Positions 7,870 to 16,686 of a DNA stretch of 35,493 bases are shown here, piece after piece; position 1 is the stretch's first letter; every line of letters begins with the position of its first letter. The position numbers were made by a program, and so were the translations under genes. This stretch comes from an uncultured Candidatus Melainabacteria bacterium. Its GTDB lineage: Bacteria > Cyanobacteriota > Vampirovibrionia > Gastranaerophilales > Gastranaerophilaceae. Where the stretch lies: assembly GCA_934757155.1 (NCBI GenBank), contig CAKVLI010000016.1, positions 1 to 35,493 of the forward strand, given 5' to 3'. The notes under the pieces were generated by a model that saw nothing but the letters and a program-made list of their open reading frames with translations, ran no database searches and was not told the DNA's origin.

Positions 7870-7888
7870 TAACAAGCAGAACTTGTTA
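7870..7888 (-). promoter_or_regulatory. Hairpin in flagellin mRNA leader
   Basis: TAACAAG (7870-7876) and CTTGTTA (7882-7888) form a perfect 7-bp stem with a five-base loop, ending about 17 bases upstream of the flagellin ATG. It could stabilise the mRNA or regulate its translation. I found no convincing sigma-28 or sigma-54 promoter upstream on this strand. Confidence 0.45.
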
Positions 7889-8062
7889 CATATAAATCCC
7901 TTAATCTTATTTAATAATGAGACTCTATAAAATCCCTAATCCAGAAACTCTCTTCTCTCAACGAGTTTATATATATCTCACATACCCTTGTATACAAACA
8001 TTATAGATGAACTCTATAAAAATTACACCATGCGTTTTTTATATTTTTACATTTATTTACAT

Positions 8063-8115
8063 TTAACAGAGGATGTATCTTTGTAATACAATAATATTAA
8101 GAAATATAAGGAGAG
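8063..8115 (+). promoter_or_regulatory. Promoter and RBS of the pfkB-tlyA operon
   Basis: TTAACA (8063-8068), an 18-base spacer and TACAAT (8087-8092) predict a start near 8100. The strong RBS AAGGAGAG (8108-8115) lies four bases before ATG 8120. Confidence 0.6.
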
Positions 8116-8119
8116 CATT

Positions 8120-9163
8120 ATGGCAAAAGTTATAACAATCGGAAGTGCAACAATGGATGTTTTTGTCGAATGTGACGATGCAAATATTGTTTCGGTTTGT
8201 TCTAAAAATAAAAATTCAGACTTCATGAGTTACCCATATGGAGCAAAAATAGATATAACAACATTTTCGTCTAATGTCGGCGGGGGCGGGGTTAATACGG
8301 CATGCAACTTCGGAAACTTGGGTTTTGAAACCTCAGCTATATTTAAGATAGGTAAGGATGTTTATTCAGAAGGCATTCTGGATTTCTTCAAAAGACAGAA
8401 TGTCAGCCTTGAACATATTATTCAAAAAGAAGACACTTCAACCGGTTTTTCCATAATTTTGGTAAGTTTTCAGGGAGATAGAACTGTTTTGGCTCACAGA
8501 GGGGCAAATGCTAATATATTGGAAGAAGAAATTGATTTTGATGCGATAGAAGATGCTGATTTAATCTATGTTGCGCCATTGAACGGTAATTCTAATAAAG
8601 TTATTGAACCGATTATTGATTTTGCTCATAAAAACAATGTTAAAATCTGTTTTAATGCGGGTACAACAAGCATTAAAAGAGGGTTTGAACATATTAAAAA
8701 GATTTTGGAATCAGCGCATTATGTTGTTATGAACAAAGAAGAAGCGTCCATGACGACCGGAATTCAAGTTCGCCCTGATACTAAAACCGAAAAATTTTCT
8801 CATGAAATTATACATAGAGATATTAAACAAATGTTATCAACCTTAAAGGTTAAAGATTATCAAACAATAGTTATAACAGACGGCGGGCATGGTGCTTATG
8901 CTTATGACGGAGATAAATATTATTTCTGTGAACCATTCCCATCAACAGTTGTTTCAACACTTGGCGCGGGCGATTCTTTTGCATCAACTTTCTGCGCTAC
9001 GATTATGAAGGACGGCGTTGATATTGGGACCGCTTTGATGTATGCATCAGTCAATGCATCTTCTGTTGTATCTGAATTCGGTGCAACAGAAGGTTTGTTA
9101 ACTTTTGACAAGATTAAAGAAACTTTGAAGAATAATCCTAATTACACATATTTGATAGGTTAA
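8120..9163 (+). CDS. PfkB-family carbohydrate/nucleoside kinase
   Basis: ATP-dependent sugar or nucleoside kinase of the ribokinase fold, 347 residues. The N-terminal substrate loop has the Gly-rich GGGGVNTACNFGNLG (about 54-68). The C-terminal signature STLGAGDSF (about 278-286) holds the catalytic Asp and anion-hole glycines, and AMYASVNASS-like helices follow. Ribokinase, fructokinase and adenosine kinase all share these, so the substrate is open. It is first of a four-gene operon; the nuclease gene starts two bases after its stop. Confidence 0.88.
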   Translation: MAKVITIGSATMDVFVECDDANIVSVCSKNKNSDFMSYPYGAKIDITTFSSNVGGGGVNTACNFGNLGFETSAIFKIGKDVYSEGILDFFKRQNVSLEHIIQKEDTSTGFSIILVSFQGDRTVLAHRGANANILEEEIDFDAIEDADLIYVAPLNGNSNKVIEPIIDFAHKNNVKICFNAGTTSIKRGFEHIKKILESAHYVVMNKEEASMTTGIQVRPDTKTEKFSHEIIHRDIKQMLSTLKVKDYQTIVITDGGHGAYAYDGDKYYFCEPFPSTVVSTLGAGDSFASTFCATIMKDGVDIGTALMYASVNASSVVSEFGATEGLLTFDKIKETLKNNPNYTYLIG

Positions 9164-9165
9164 AT

Positions 9166-9792
9166 ATGGACGGAATAATTTCACCTAACATGCTCAAAAC
9201 TTATGAACTTTGTCCTAAGAAGTTCTATTTTCGTTACGTAAAAAATATTTCAATGCCGGTTGACGATACAGTTTTCGAAACAGGTAAAAATATCCATGCT
9301 TTAGCGTCTTATTATTTAAGAAAAGAAAATATTGATAAGATGGAAAAATCTTTGAATGCGCATGAATGTGAACTGTGGAATTATCTAAAAAGTACGAAAT
9401 ACTTTGGTTTTGAGTGTGTTAACACAGAATACAATCTTGCGGTGAAACTTGGAAGTCACTTCTTTGGCGGACGTTTGGATGCTTTGGTTAAAGATGAAGA
9501 TGATAAGTATTATATATTAGATTATAAAACCGGTTCAGCACCGAAGAAGGCTGTATATGATTTTCAAACGATTGTTTATATTTTAGCGGTTAGAAAATTC
9601 TTCAATACAGATAAAATTGCGTTTGTGTATTTGGATTTGAGGCAGAAAAAAGATGTTGTTATTGAATTAACTGAGCAGTTAATTAAAGAATACGAAACAA
9701 AACTTTTAAGCGCAGAATCTTTGATTGATGCGGAAGAATATACTCCCAAACATGACAAGTGTCCTTGCGAATACGACCTCATCTGTTATTAG
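9166..9792 (+). CDS. PD-(D/E)XK nuclease, RecB/Cas4-like, with likely Fe-S cluster
   Basis: A 208-residue stand-alone nuclease of the PDDEXK_1 type. The N-terminal SPNMLKTYELCPKKFYFRY resembles the start of RecB-like nuclease domains. The active site is D105 (in GGRLDAL), D119 and K121 (in YILDYKTG), and QTIVYILA follows. Four cysteines, C16 near the N-terminus and C199, C201, C207 at the very end, have the split arrangement of AddB/Cas4-type [4Fe-4S] nucleases, although the C-x-C spacing is one residue tighter than the usual C-x2-C. There is no helicase domain and no CRISPR array in the window. It is translationally coupled to pfkB; tatD lies 18 bases on. Confidence 0.8.
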   Translation: MDGIISPNMLKTYELCPKKFYFRYVKNISMPVDDTVFETGKNIHALASYYLRKENIDKMEKSLNAHECELWNYLKSTKYFGFECVNTEYNLAVKLGSHFFGGRLDALVKDEDDKYYILDYKTGSAPKKAVYDFQTIVYILAVRKFFNTDKIAFVYLDLRQKKDVVIELTEQLIKEYETKLLSAESLIDAEEYTPKHDKCPCEYDLICY

Positions 9793-9794
9793 CG

Positions 9795-9810
9795 TGATAT
9801 AATCATAGTT
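9795..9810 (+). promoter_or_regulatory. Extended -10 giving a leaderless tatD transcript
   Basis: TGATATAAT (9795-9803) is a perfect extended -10. ATG 9811 is seven bases downstream, at the expected transcription start, and no Shine-Dalgarno is present. tatD may therefore be transcribed both from the operon promoter and as a leaderless mRNA. Confidence 0.55.
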
Positions 9811-10551
9811 ATGAAAGATTATTTAATAGATACACACGCTCATTTGGATATGTTGGACAATGTTGATTGTACAGGTGTCGAAAAGATTGTAATTCCGTCT
9901 GTTGAAGAAAAGACTATGGATAAAGTTATCCAAATAGCAAATGATAACGAAAATGTTTTTGCAATGGTTGGGATTTTTCCGTCAGAGGCTAGAACATATT
10001 CTGATGAAATTGAAAACAGAATGATTGAACGTGCAAAAAATCCTAAAGTTGTCGCTGTTGGAGAAATCGGGCTGGATTATTATTGGGATACAAGTTTTAA
10101 TGATTTACAAAAAGAGATTTTTGCGAAACAAATCCATCTGGCGAACAAACTCAACTTGCCGATTGTCGTGCATAATAGAGAAGCGCATAAAGATACTTTC
10201 GATATATTAAAGGCTGAAAATAAGGGTTCTAAGGTTTTGTATCACTGTTTCTCAGGTAGCGTAGAATATATGAGAGAATGCGTCAAAGAAGGTTGGATGA
10301 TTGCGATTGGTGGAGTCGTAACCTTTAAAAACGCACAAAAAATCAAAGATGTGACAAAAGAAATTCCGCTTTCTCACTTGGTTCTGGAAACGGATTCACC
10401 ATATTTAACACCGGTACCGTTTAGAGGTAAACCAAATAAGCCGGAATATGTTAAATATGTGGCAGAGGAAATTGCGAATATCAAAGAGATGCCGACGGCT
10501 GAATTAATTGATATTACAACCCGTAACGCAGAGGAATTTTTCGGAATATGA
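9811..10551 (+). CDS. tatD: TatD-family metal-dependent hydrolase/DNase
   Basis: TIM-barrel metallohydrolase of the amidohydrolase superfamily; E. coli TatD and YcfH are DNases. All metal ligands are visible: DTHAHLDML at residues 7-15, GEIGLDYYWD (about 86-95), the His of VHNREAH, the His of YHCFSG, and the Asp of LETDSPYLTP followed by RGKPNKP. The 246-residue length is typical. The last codons overlap the tlyA start (ATGA), so translation is coupled. E. coli-type subfamilies (TatD, YcfH, YjjV) cannot be separated by eye. Confidence 0.93.
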   Translation: MKDYLIDTHAHLDMLDNVDCTGVEKIVIPSVEEKTMDKVIQIANDNENVFAMVGIFPSEARTYSDEIENRMIERAKNPKVVAVGEIGLDYYWDTSFNDLQKEIFAKQIHLANKLNLPIVVHNREAHKDTFDILKAENKGSKVLYHCFSGSVEYMRECVKEGWMIAIGGVVTFKNAQKIKDVTKEIPLSHLVLETDSPYLTPVPFRGKPNKPEYVKYVAEEIANIKEMPTAELIDITTRNAEEFFGI

Positions 10552-11360
10552 AGAAGGAACGTTTAGATAAAATATTAGTTGATTTAGGGTATTTTGAAAC
10601 AAAAAGCAAAGCAGCTGCTGCAATTTTGGCGGGAAATGTCAAAATAGGAACAGAAGTTATCACTAAAGCAGGGTTTCAGATTAACCCTGAAAAAGAATAT
10701 GATTTTGTAATCAAGAGCATGCCTTTTGTATCTCGAGGCGGTTTTAAACTTAAAAAAGCGTTAGAGAGCTTTGATATTAACGTTGAAGGACGAGTTTGTC
10801 TTGATGCGGGAGCTTCTACAGGCGGATTTACTGATTGTTTGCTCCAAAATGGTGCAAAATTCGTATACGCAGCTGATGTCGGTTATGGTCAGTTGGATTG
10901 GAAAATAAGAAGTTCTGAGCATGTTAAAGTTATTGAAAAAACAAACCTTAGGACTTGTGTTTGGGAAGATATTTATACAGAAGGAGATGAATCTGCAACA
11001 CTTTTGGTTTCAGATTTATCGTTTATTTCGTTAGAAAAAATTCTGCCTAATTTAAAGACTTTGCTCAATCCTGACGGGCATGAAATGATATGTCTTATAA
11101 AACCGCAGTTTGAAGCCGGGAAAGAACTTGTGGAAAAGGGTGGAGTTGTTCGGGATAAAAATACTCACAAAATGGTTATTGAAAACGTCATTAATTGTGT
11201 CAAGGGTTTGGGTTACACAATCCAAGGTTTGACATTCTCCTCAATTAAAGGACCTGCCGGAAATATCGAGTATTTGATATGGTTTACAACAGAACAGGGA
11301 GAAGATAATCTTCCACCGGTACATGAAGTTGTTGATTCGGCTCACGAATTACTCAAATAA
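10548..11360 (+). CDS. tlyA: TlyA-family rRNA 2'-O-methyltransferase
   Basis: TlyA methylates ribose at 16S/23S rRNA sites; older databases call it hemolysin A. The N-terminal S4 RNA-binding domain (about 3-60) begins RLDKILVDLGYFETKSKAAA. An FtsJ/RrmJ-type methyltransferase follows: motif I LDAGASTGGFTDCLL (about 85-99), ADVGYGQLDW, VSDLSFISLEKILP and CLIKPQFEAGKE, carrying the K-D-K-type catalytic residues. The 270-residue length fits. It overlaps tatD by four bases and its 3' end overlaps the convergent TPR gene by 12 bases. Confidence 0.93.
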   Translation: MKKERLDKILVDLGYFETKSKAAAAILAGNVKIGTEVITKAGFQINPEKEYDFVIKSMPFVSRGGFKLKKALESFDINVEGRVCLDAGASTGGFTDCLLQNGAKFVYAADVGYGQLDWKIRSSEHVKVIEKTNLRTCVWEDIYTEGDESATLLVSDLSFISLEKILPNLKTLLNPDGHEMICLIKPQFEAGKELVEKGGVVRDKNTHKMVIENVINCVKGLGYTIQGLTFSSIKGPAGNIEYLIWFTTEQGEDNLPPVHEVVDSAHELLK

Positions 11361-12995
11361 TTTAAACAATCTGCTTCGGATATCTTTGTCCGACAATTCT
11401 TCCGTAATTTTATTCAAATCTAATGTCATTTGGTAATACTCTGCAGCCAACGCTTTGTCACCAATTGCTTGATATGCTCTTGCAAGGTTGAAGTATGCGA
11501 GAGTATAGTTTGGATTAATGTTTATAGCATTTTTAAAATAATCAACAGAATTTTTAGGTTCGCCATAACCGTCAAGATAAACCACACCCAAGTTATTTTG
11601 AGCGATTTCAAAATCAGGATTTAGTTCAATTGATTTGTGGAACGCTACAACAGATTCTTCCAAATAATCTTTTTCCCACAATGCAAGACCGGTTTTTGCA
11701 TATGTCAAATAGTTCAACGGATCAACTGCAATTGCATCACAGTAGGTTTTGATTGCTTTGTCTAAATCATTTTGTGACATAAATAAATCGCCTAAAGCAA
11801 GTTGAATATCAACATTATTAGGGTCAAGTACCATGCCTGCATTGAAAGTTGCTTCTGCAGCTTCGTAGTTTTCTTTGATTTCAGCGTAAATTGCACCGAG
11901 AGCATGGCAAACAATAGAAGTCCATTCAGAATCAGGATTTAGTTTGATTGCTCTTTGGTAGTATTCAATCGCATCATCATAAAGTTCTGCTTTAACGTAA
12001 GCGTAAGCAAGTGAATTGTTATAGTATGGATTTTCAGGATTTAGTTCTTCAGCAAGTTTAAATGCTGAAACTGCATGAATTTTGTCTGATTTAGCAATGT
12101 ATAAGTGACCCAATTCGTAATAGATTTTGTCCAAATCAATACCAAATTCCAATAACGAATTGTAATAATCAATTGTTAAATCAACATTCTCCGGATGATA
12201 GGTTTGGTTAATTGTCGCAAGCTTAATCAAAACCTCTCTATCAGAAGGATTCGTTTCATAAGCTTTTTTGTAGCACTCAATGCTTGCTTCGATGTCATTG
12301 CATTCCAATGACAAATCACCCATTTTTTGGTAGAACAAATTTCCTTGCGAAGTTTTTTCCAAACCTTTTGAATAAGCTTCAAGTGCAGACGGGAATAATT
12401 TCATTTTTTCAAATGTTTCGCCGAGAGTTTTGTAAGAAAATACAGAAAAATCATTGGCAAGAAATTTGTAGAACATTTTTAAAGACGGACAATCCCACAT
12501 AATCATCATGCTTCCGGACAAGAAATAATACAGGAACTTAACTGCGTCTTTCACAGACGAGTGAGCTTTTAGCCTATTTAACAAAACTTTTGACAAGAAC
12601 AAACGAGGTCTTGCCGAATTCATGCCGGAATTTGAAATTGCGAGAGCGAATTCCTTTTCTGCTTCATCGTAATTTGCGTTTAAACATTGAAAATATCCTG
12701 TATATATATGCGCATTCGGGTTGTTTGGCTCTAAGCTCAAAGCTGTTTTGCACTGCTCAAGTGCGCCATCGACGGAAATTTGACCTTTCAATAACAATAA
12801 ACTTGCAAGTCTGTAATACGACTCGGAAAGCATTGGATTTGTTTTTATTGCGTCTACATAGCATTCAATTGCTTTTTCCAAATCGGCATCTTGCTGTTTT
12901 ATCAAATATTTCTCATGTGCAGCACGAGCTTCTTCTAGTATTCCATCCGCACAATCGAATGAAGTTAACATTGGGGTAATTGTCTGTTCCGTCAT
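11349..12995 (-). CDS. Tetratricopeptide repeat protein
   Basis: About 548 residues, nearly all TPR. Repeats recur every 34 residues with A-x-x-x-Y/F, L-x-P and N/D-P signatures (YYQRAIKLNPD, YCDAIAVDPLN, FHKSIELNPDF, YFKNAININPN). ATG 12995 is preferred to ATG 13010 because GGAG lies five to six bases before it. TACAAT (13016-13011) just upstream is a likely -10. No signal peptide or membrane helix is apparent, so it is probably a cytoplasmic scaffold; partner unknown. A hydrophobic stretch near residues 155-165 interrupts the repeats. It is similar in style to the TPR protein at 18658 but not an obvious paralogue. Confidence 0.85.
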   Translation of the reverse strand: MTEQTITPMLTSFDCADGILEEARAAHEKYLIKQQDADLEKAIECYVDAIKTNPMLSESYYRLASLLLLKGQISVDGALEQCKTALSLEPNNPNAHIYTGYFQCLNANYDEAEKEFALAISNSGMNSARPRLFLSKVLLNRLKAHSSVKDAVKFLYYFLSGSMMIMWDCPSLKMFYKFLANDFSVFSYKTLGETFEKMKLFPSALEAYSKGLEKTSQGNLFYQKMGDLSLECNDIEASIECYKKAYETNPSDREVLIKLATINQTYHPENVDLTIDYYNSLLEFGIDLDKIYYELGHLYIAKSDKIHAVSAFKLAEELNPENPYYNNSLAYAYVKAELYDDAIEYYQRAIKLNPDSEWTSIVCHALGAIYAEIKENYEAAEATFNAGMVLDPNNVDIQLALGDLFMSQNDLDKAIKTYCDAIAVDPLNYLTYAKTGLALWEKDYLEESVVAFHKSIELNPDFEIAQNNLGVVYLDGYGEPKNSVDYFKNAININPNYTLAYFNLARAYQAIGDKALAAEYYQMTLDLNKITEELSDKDIRSRLFKLFE

Positions 12996-13241
12996 ATATT
13001 CTCCGAGCAAATTGTATTAATTTTAAAACGTATATTTAATTACTCGTCAAAAGAAATTTAAACTTTAGTGATTTTTGTTGTAAATCATCCGAATAGTTTA
13101 TTTATTTTTGCGAGTAATCTTATGAATGAAATTGATTGTTAACCTATGTAACAAAATATACTTTTATTAAACTAATTTGAGCAATTTTCTGTGTAAAAAT
13201 AACTTTGTTTATATGTGAAGTGTTACTACAAAAGGTTATGA

Positions 13242-14273
13242 ATGTACAATTATATAAATAAAGTGTGTGCAAATAATGATTTTGCAGGCATAGCTCAAGA
13301 TATGCGGAGTGTAATTAATTATTTCACACCAACCGCAGAAGTATATGCCCCGATTGTGACAAAATATTTATCGGGCGTACAGACGAGTGATGTCAAGGAA
13401 CACTCTGTTTTTAATGCTCAAACCCCAGAACGAACTGTCAATGTGACTCATTCACAACCACTTTCAGCTCCGGATATCAATACAGAGGGGAGGGAGAATC
13501 ACTCCGAGAAACTAAGTGAATTTCATCATCCTGTAGTTTTTGAGGGATTGCCTGTTGTGGGCAAATTGAATAGTGTGCCTGAAAAAATGGAGGATAAAAA
13601 CTTTTTGAGTGCGGGTATTTTGGGTTCGCTGGCTGCTCTTAACGGTCCGGAAGAATTGCGCGATGTGTTTGAAGCATATAAGCAAATACAATCAATGATG
13701 ACAGGTACAACATATAAAGCACCATATAATTACAAAGAATATCAACACCCGTTTTCGTTCTTTAGGGGAACTCTTTTGCATAATGTTATGAATCCGTTTA
13801 AACAAAAGGCGAAATTAAAAAGAGCAAAACTGTGGTTGGTTAATCATGACAAAAGTTTGGTGGAAACTAAATTCGGGAATTATATTTTAAAACTATTAGA
13901 GTTAAAATCTAATGTTGTACTTACTCCAATAAAGGATATTACCTTTACAAATAATAACAAAGCTTTTGTAAGAGCGTATAAATTTTGTGGATGTAGTAGT
14001 TTGAATAAATTCACTGCGAGAGTTATGACAAGAACACCCGTTATTGGACTTTCTGTTTATGGTGGACTCGAGGGTATCAATGCATGTCACGAAATCAAAA
14101 AAGGCAAAGACACTGCAACTGAAATCGGGAAAGCTGCTGCTAGATGGAGTACATCTGCTATTATAACCGGCATTTGCGGTGCAGCCGGTTCTTTTGTCGG
14201 TCCCGTTGGTTCTCTCATTGGAACAAGTTTAGGTGCAATACTGAGTGCCGCTGTCGCCAAAGCTATTGGTTAG
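13242..14273 (+). CDS. Unrecognised protein with C-terminal glycine-zipper hydrophobic segment
   Basis: The product is 343 residues; I do not recognise a family. The N-terminal half is polar with a low-complexity middle. Residues about 280-343 are hydrophobic and Gly/Ala-rich with GxxxG spacing (AAGSFVGPVGSLIGTSLGAI), resembling glycine-zipper segments that insert in or associate with membranes. AAAGG (13231-13235) supports the start. A decayed duplicate of its last about 18 codons lies at 14586-14642, downstream of the neighbouring minus-strand gene. That shows a local segmental duplication. The 3' end overlaps the convergent gene by 11 bases. Confidence 0.65.
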   Translation: MYNYINKVCANNDFAGIAQDMRSVINYFTPTAEVYAPIVTKYLSGVQTSDVKEHSVFNAQTPERTVNVTHSQPLSAPDINTEGRENHSEKLSEFHHPVVFEGLPVVGKLNSVPEKMEDKNFLSAGILGSLAALNGPEELRDVFEAYKQIQSMMTGTTYKAPYNYKEYQHPFSFFRGTLLHNVMNPFKQKAKLKRAKLWLVNHDKSLVETKFGNYILKLLELKSNVVLTPIKDITFTNNNKAFVRAYKFCGCSSLNKFTARVMTRTPVIGLSVYGGLEGINACHEIKKGKDTATEIGKAAARWSTSAIITGICGAAGSFVGPVGSLIGTSLGAILSAAVAKAIG

Positions 14274-14547
14274 GTTTATTTTCTTTAAGCATGTTATTGT
14301 AATTTTTCAAATCTCTTTCAAGCATACTATCAGTATGTTTAAATAATCTTTTAATTGCATTTAACGTATCAATACCATCTTGCACTGGGATTTCTTTCCA
14401 TAGCATAATGTCATATCTTAAACGACAGTAGATATCATTTGAGACCCAGCCACATGCATCCAGCCATTTAACAGCTTGCTTATAATACTTCATATTAATA
14501 GCTTTAAAAGATTGATTATTTTGTTGAGATACTGGATTTACACGCAT
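14263..14547 (-). CDS. Small SFKA-motif protein, duplicate A
   Basis: 94 residues from ATG 14547, chosen because AAGGAG (14559-14554) is six bases before it; a frame extension to 14577 has no RBS. It begins MRVNPVSQQNNQSFKA, with the N-x-S-F-K motif also seen in other unrecognised proteins of this window. The rest is helical and charged, with no signal peptide or membrane helix. Its paralogue lies at 14640-14909. Function unknown. Confidence 0.68.
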   Translation of the reverse strand: MRVNPVSQQNNQSFKAINMKYYKQAVKWLDACGWVSNDIYCRLRYDIMLWKEIPVQDGIDTLNAIKRLFKHTDSMLERDLKNYNNMLKENKPNQ

Positions 14548-14585
14548 GAAATACTCCTTGTGTTTGGATATTAGCATAAATTTCC

Positions 14586-14642
14586 ATTTGGAACAACTTT
14601 AGGTGTAATATTGTGTGCTGTTGTCACCAGAACCATTAGTTA
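14586..14642 (+). pseudogene. Remnant of duplicated glycine-zipper gene 3' end
   Basis: It aligns base for base with 14217-14273, the last codons and stop of the upstream 343-residue gene. It keeps a readable frame (GTTLGVILCAVVTRTIS then stop) against GTSLGAILSAAVAKAIG in the intact gene. There is no start codon or upstream portion, so it is a fragment carried along by the duplication. Confidence 0.75.
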
Positions 14643-14909
14643 GATAGTTTTTAGCATATTTTTATAAAATTCTAAATCTTGAGTAATGCCATCGTTACGT
14701 TCTGTTATCAATCTTTTGACAGCAAGTAGAGTTTCTATTCCATCCTGAGCAGGAATTTTTTTTGCGCAAATGTCATATCTAAGACGACTCATCCAGTCAA
14801 TAGTTACATTTTTTGTACAACGAATTTCTTCAACAGCTTGCTTATAATACTTCATATTAACAGCTCTAAAAGATTGATTATTTTGTTGTGATATTGGATT
14901 TACGCGCAT
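14640..14909 (-). CDS. Small SFKA-motif protein, duplicate B
   Basis: 89 residues from ATG 14909, with the same RBS and upstream sequence as copy A. It begins MRVNPISQQNNQSFRA (Lys to Arg in the motif) and continues MKYYKQAV like its partner. It then diverges in the middle (EEIRCTKNVTIDW against KWLDACGWVSND) while keeping RLRYDI, IPAQDGI and LKNYN/LEFYKNMLK. The diverged core beside conserved ends suggests an old duplication or selection for change. Function unknown. Confidence 0.66.
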   Translation of the reverse strand: MRVNPISQQNNQSFRAVNMKYYKQAVEEIRCTKNVTIDWMSRLRYDICAKKIPAQDGIETLLAVKRLITERNDGITQDLEFYKNMLKTI

Positions 14910-15132
14910 GAAATACTCCTTGTGTTTGGATATTAGCATGAATATTAATTAGGCACAATCGCAAAAATATTAATCGGAAAAAGGTAATACCTTTAGTCCA
15001 AGTCTTCTTTAACCATTGAAAAATTTTTCATTAAGTTTTGTAACAATTTCTGCTAAAAGCTAAAGTTTTCACTAAAAAATGCCGTAATACATAATAACAA
15101 GGGAAAACTATAAAGGAAAGACGTAAACACCT

Positions 15133-16617
15133 ATGGGAATGGCAGCATCACAAGTTAGATTACTGGCTCTCACCAGTAGAAAACATGACAATGAGCTACA
15201 AACTATGCGATTGTCAAACAAAAAAGTTGCGCTCCAAAGGGATATGAGAAACATTACGTCAGATTATCAAAATGCCTTGAATACAAAAGTATTTAAGTGG
15301 ACAAATAACTCCGGAGTTTCCTCTGTAGATTTAAGTTACAATAATTTAATGTCACCAAGTGCAGCAAACCAATACACTCCGTATATGATTACCAGTGAAA
15401 GCGGCAGAGTTGTTGTGGATGACAAATATCAAAAATATGCGGAAATGATTTCAGAAAGCGGTGCGCCAAACGGAGATTGGGCAAGTGTAAGAACTCAAGT
15501 TTTGTCTGAGTTGACGGGTGTTGACGCTTCTGTAATAGAAGGATATGAATCATCTTCAAAATCTATTATTGAAAGCAAATCAACTTTAGATACTTTATCA
15601 AAAAAGAAACCTTCTTTGGACAGATTTGAAAGGTCTTCTTTGCCGACTCTTTTAGGCAAAATGGGAAATGGCACGGGCGTTAGCAATTTGAAATTTTCAA
15701 AAGGCTCAACTTACGCTGAAGCATATAGCAAAGGTGGCACAATTACTATCGGTTCAGGTGCAAACGCAAAAAGTAATTTAACAAGTATATTCAATAACAT
15801 TAAAAATACACTGGGAAAATATTTTGTTGATGACAAAGACAAGTTTGAAAAAGCTGTCGATTCCAAAAAAGATGAATATCATAATTTTATTGAAAACGGA
15901 ACTGATTTAAGCAATTCCGCAGGTATGCTAAAAGGTACATCAAGCGAGTACAAACTTGATGTAAAAACTATGATAGATGAAATATTGGCGGAATATGCAA
16001 CTAAAGGCGGTGCAACCGGTGTAAACGCACATAGTGGTGATGACACTTATCTTTGGTATGATGTTGATTCGGATTCTTACAAAGATTGGCAAATCGAAAA
16101 TGAAAATTGGCAAAAAGCGTATGATGCTGCAGAAAGTCAGTATGCAAATTCATTGAATGCAAAAAGCGAAGCACTTACTGCGGATCAAGAAAGACAAATT
16201 CAATTTTATGACGCAATATTCTCTACAATTGCGGAAAAAGGTTGGACTCATAATAGCAGCGTCAGTGACACCGGTTATTTGAACCAAATGTTGCAAAACA
16301 ATACCTACACTTTAACTACTGTGGATAGAACCCAAACCTATGATACACAGAAAAAAGAATTTACTTGGGATAACGATTATGACACTGATATAGCATCTAA
16401 CAATGCTCACGTTGTATCTGTTCGTGATAATGATGTTGCAAATGATGCGCAAATTGAATACGAACGTAAAAAGAGCATTATTAATGAAAAAGAATCTGCG
16501 ATTGATTTAAGACTGCAAGACTTGCAGACAGAATTATCTGCTATCAACCAAATGATACAGGGCGTTGAGAGCGTTAGAGATGACAACATTGAAAGAACCT
16601 TTGGTATCTTTGGTTAA
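15133..16617 (+). CDS. Large protein with MGMAASQ N-terminus and terminal coiled coils
   Basis: The 494-residue product begins MGMAASQVRLLALTSRKHDN. I associate this opening with unnamed proteins of flagellated or candidate-phylum bacteria; a database search should confirm. Both ends are helical with heptad character (about 10-50, and about 435-490 with LQTELSAINQMIQGVESV). The middle is rich in Ser, Thr, Gly and Asn, with few prolines and no signal peptide. This end-helix plus variable-core layout is like flagellin and hook-associated proteins. The RBS AAGGA (15113-15117) is rather far (15 bases) from ATG. No other flagellar gene adjoins it. Confidence 0.62.
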   Translation: MGMAASQVRLLALTSRKHDNELQTMRLSNKKVALQRDMRNITSDYQNALNTKVFKWTNNSGVSSVDLSYNNLMSPSAANQYTPYMITSESGRVVVDDKYQKYAEMISESGAPNGDWASVRTQVLSELTGVDASVIEGYESSSKSIIESKSTLDTLSKKKPSLDRFERSSLPTLLGKMGNGTGVSNLKFSKGSTYAEAYSKGGTITIGSGANAKSNLTSIFNNIKNTLGKYFVDDKDKFEKAVDSKKDEYHNFIENGTDLSNSAGMLKGTSSEYKLDVKTMIDEILAEYATKGGATGVNAHSGDDTYLWYDVDSDSYKDWQIENENWQKAYDAAESQYANSLNAKSEALTADQERQIQFYDAIFSTIAEKGWTHNSSVSDTGYLNQMLQNNTYTLTTVDRTQTYDTQKKEFTWDNDYDTDIASNNAHVVSVRDNDVANDAQIEYERKKSIINEKESAIDLRLQDLQTELSAINQMIQGVESVRDDNIERTFGIFG

Positions 16618-16686
16618 AAATAATACATGTTTATGATACCCTTAAAGAGTACAATTTGCTGTTTGTACATTTTATAAGGGGTAAAT

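Larger units (their letters stand above)
14217..14941. repeat. Tandem segmental duplication of about 365 bp
   Basis: Unit 1 (about 14217-14577) comprises the 3' end of the glycine-zipper gene plus small gene A. Unit 2 (about 14586-14939) comprises a decayed copy of the same 3' end plus small gene B. The RBS regions (ATACTCCTTGTGTTTGGATA) are identical in the two units. Confidence 0.8.
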
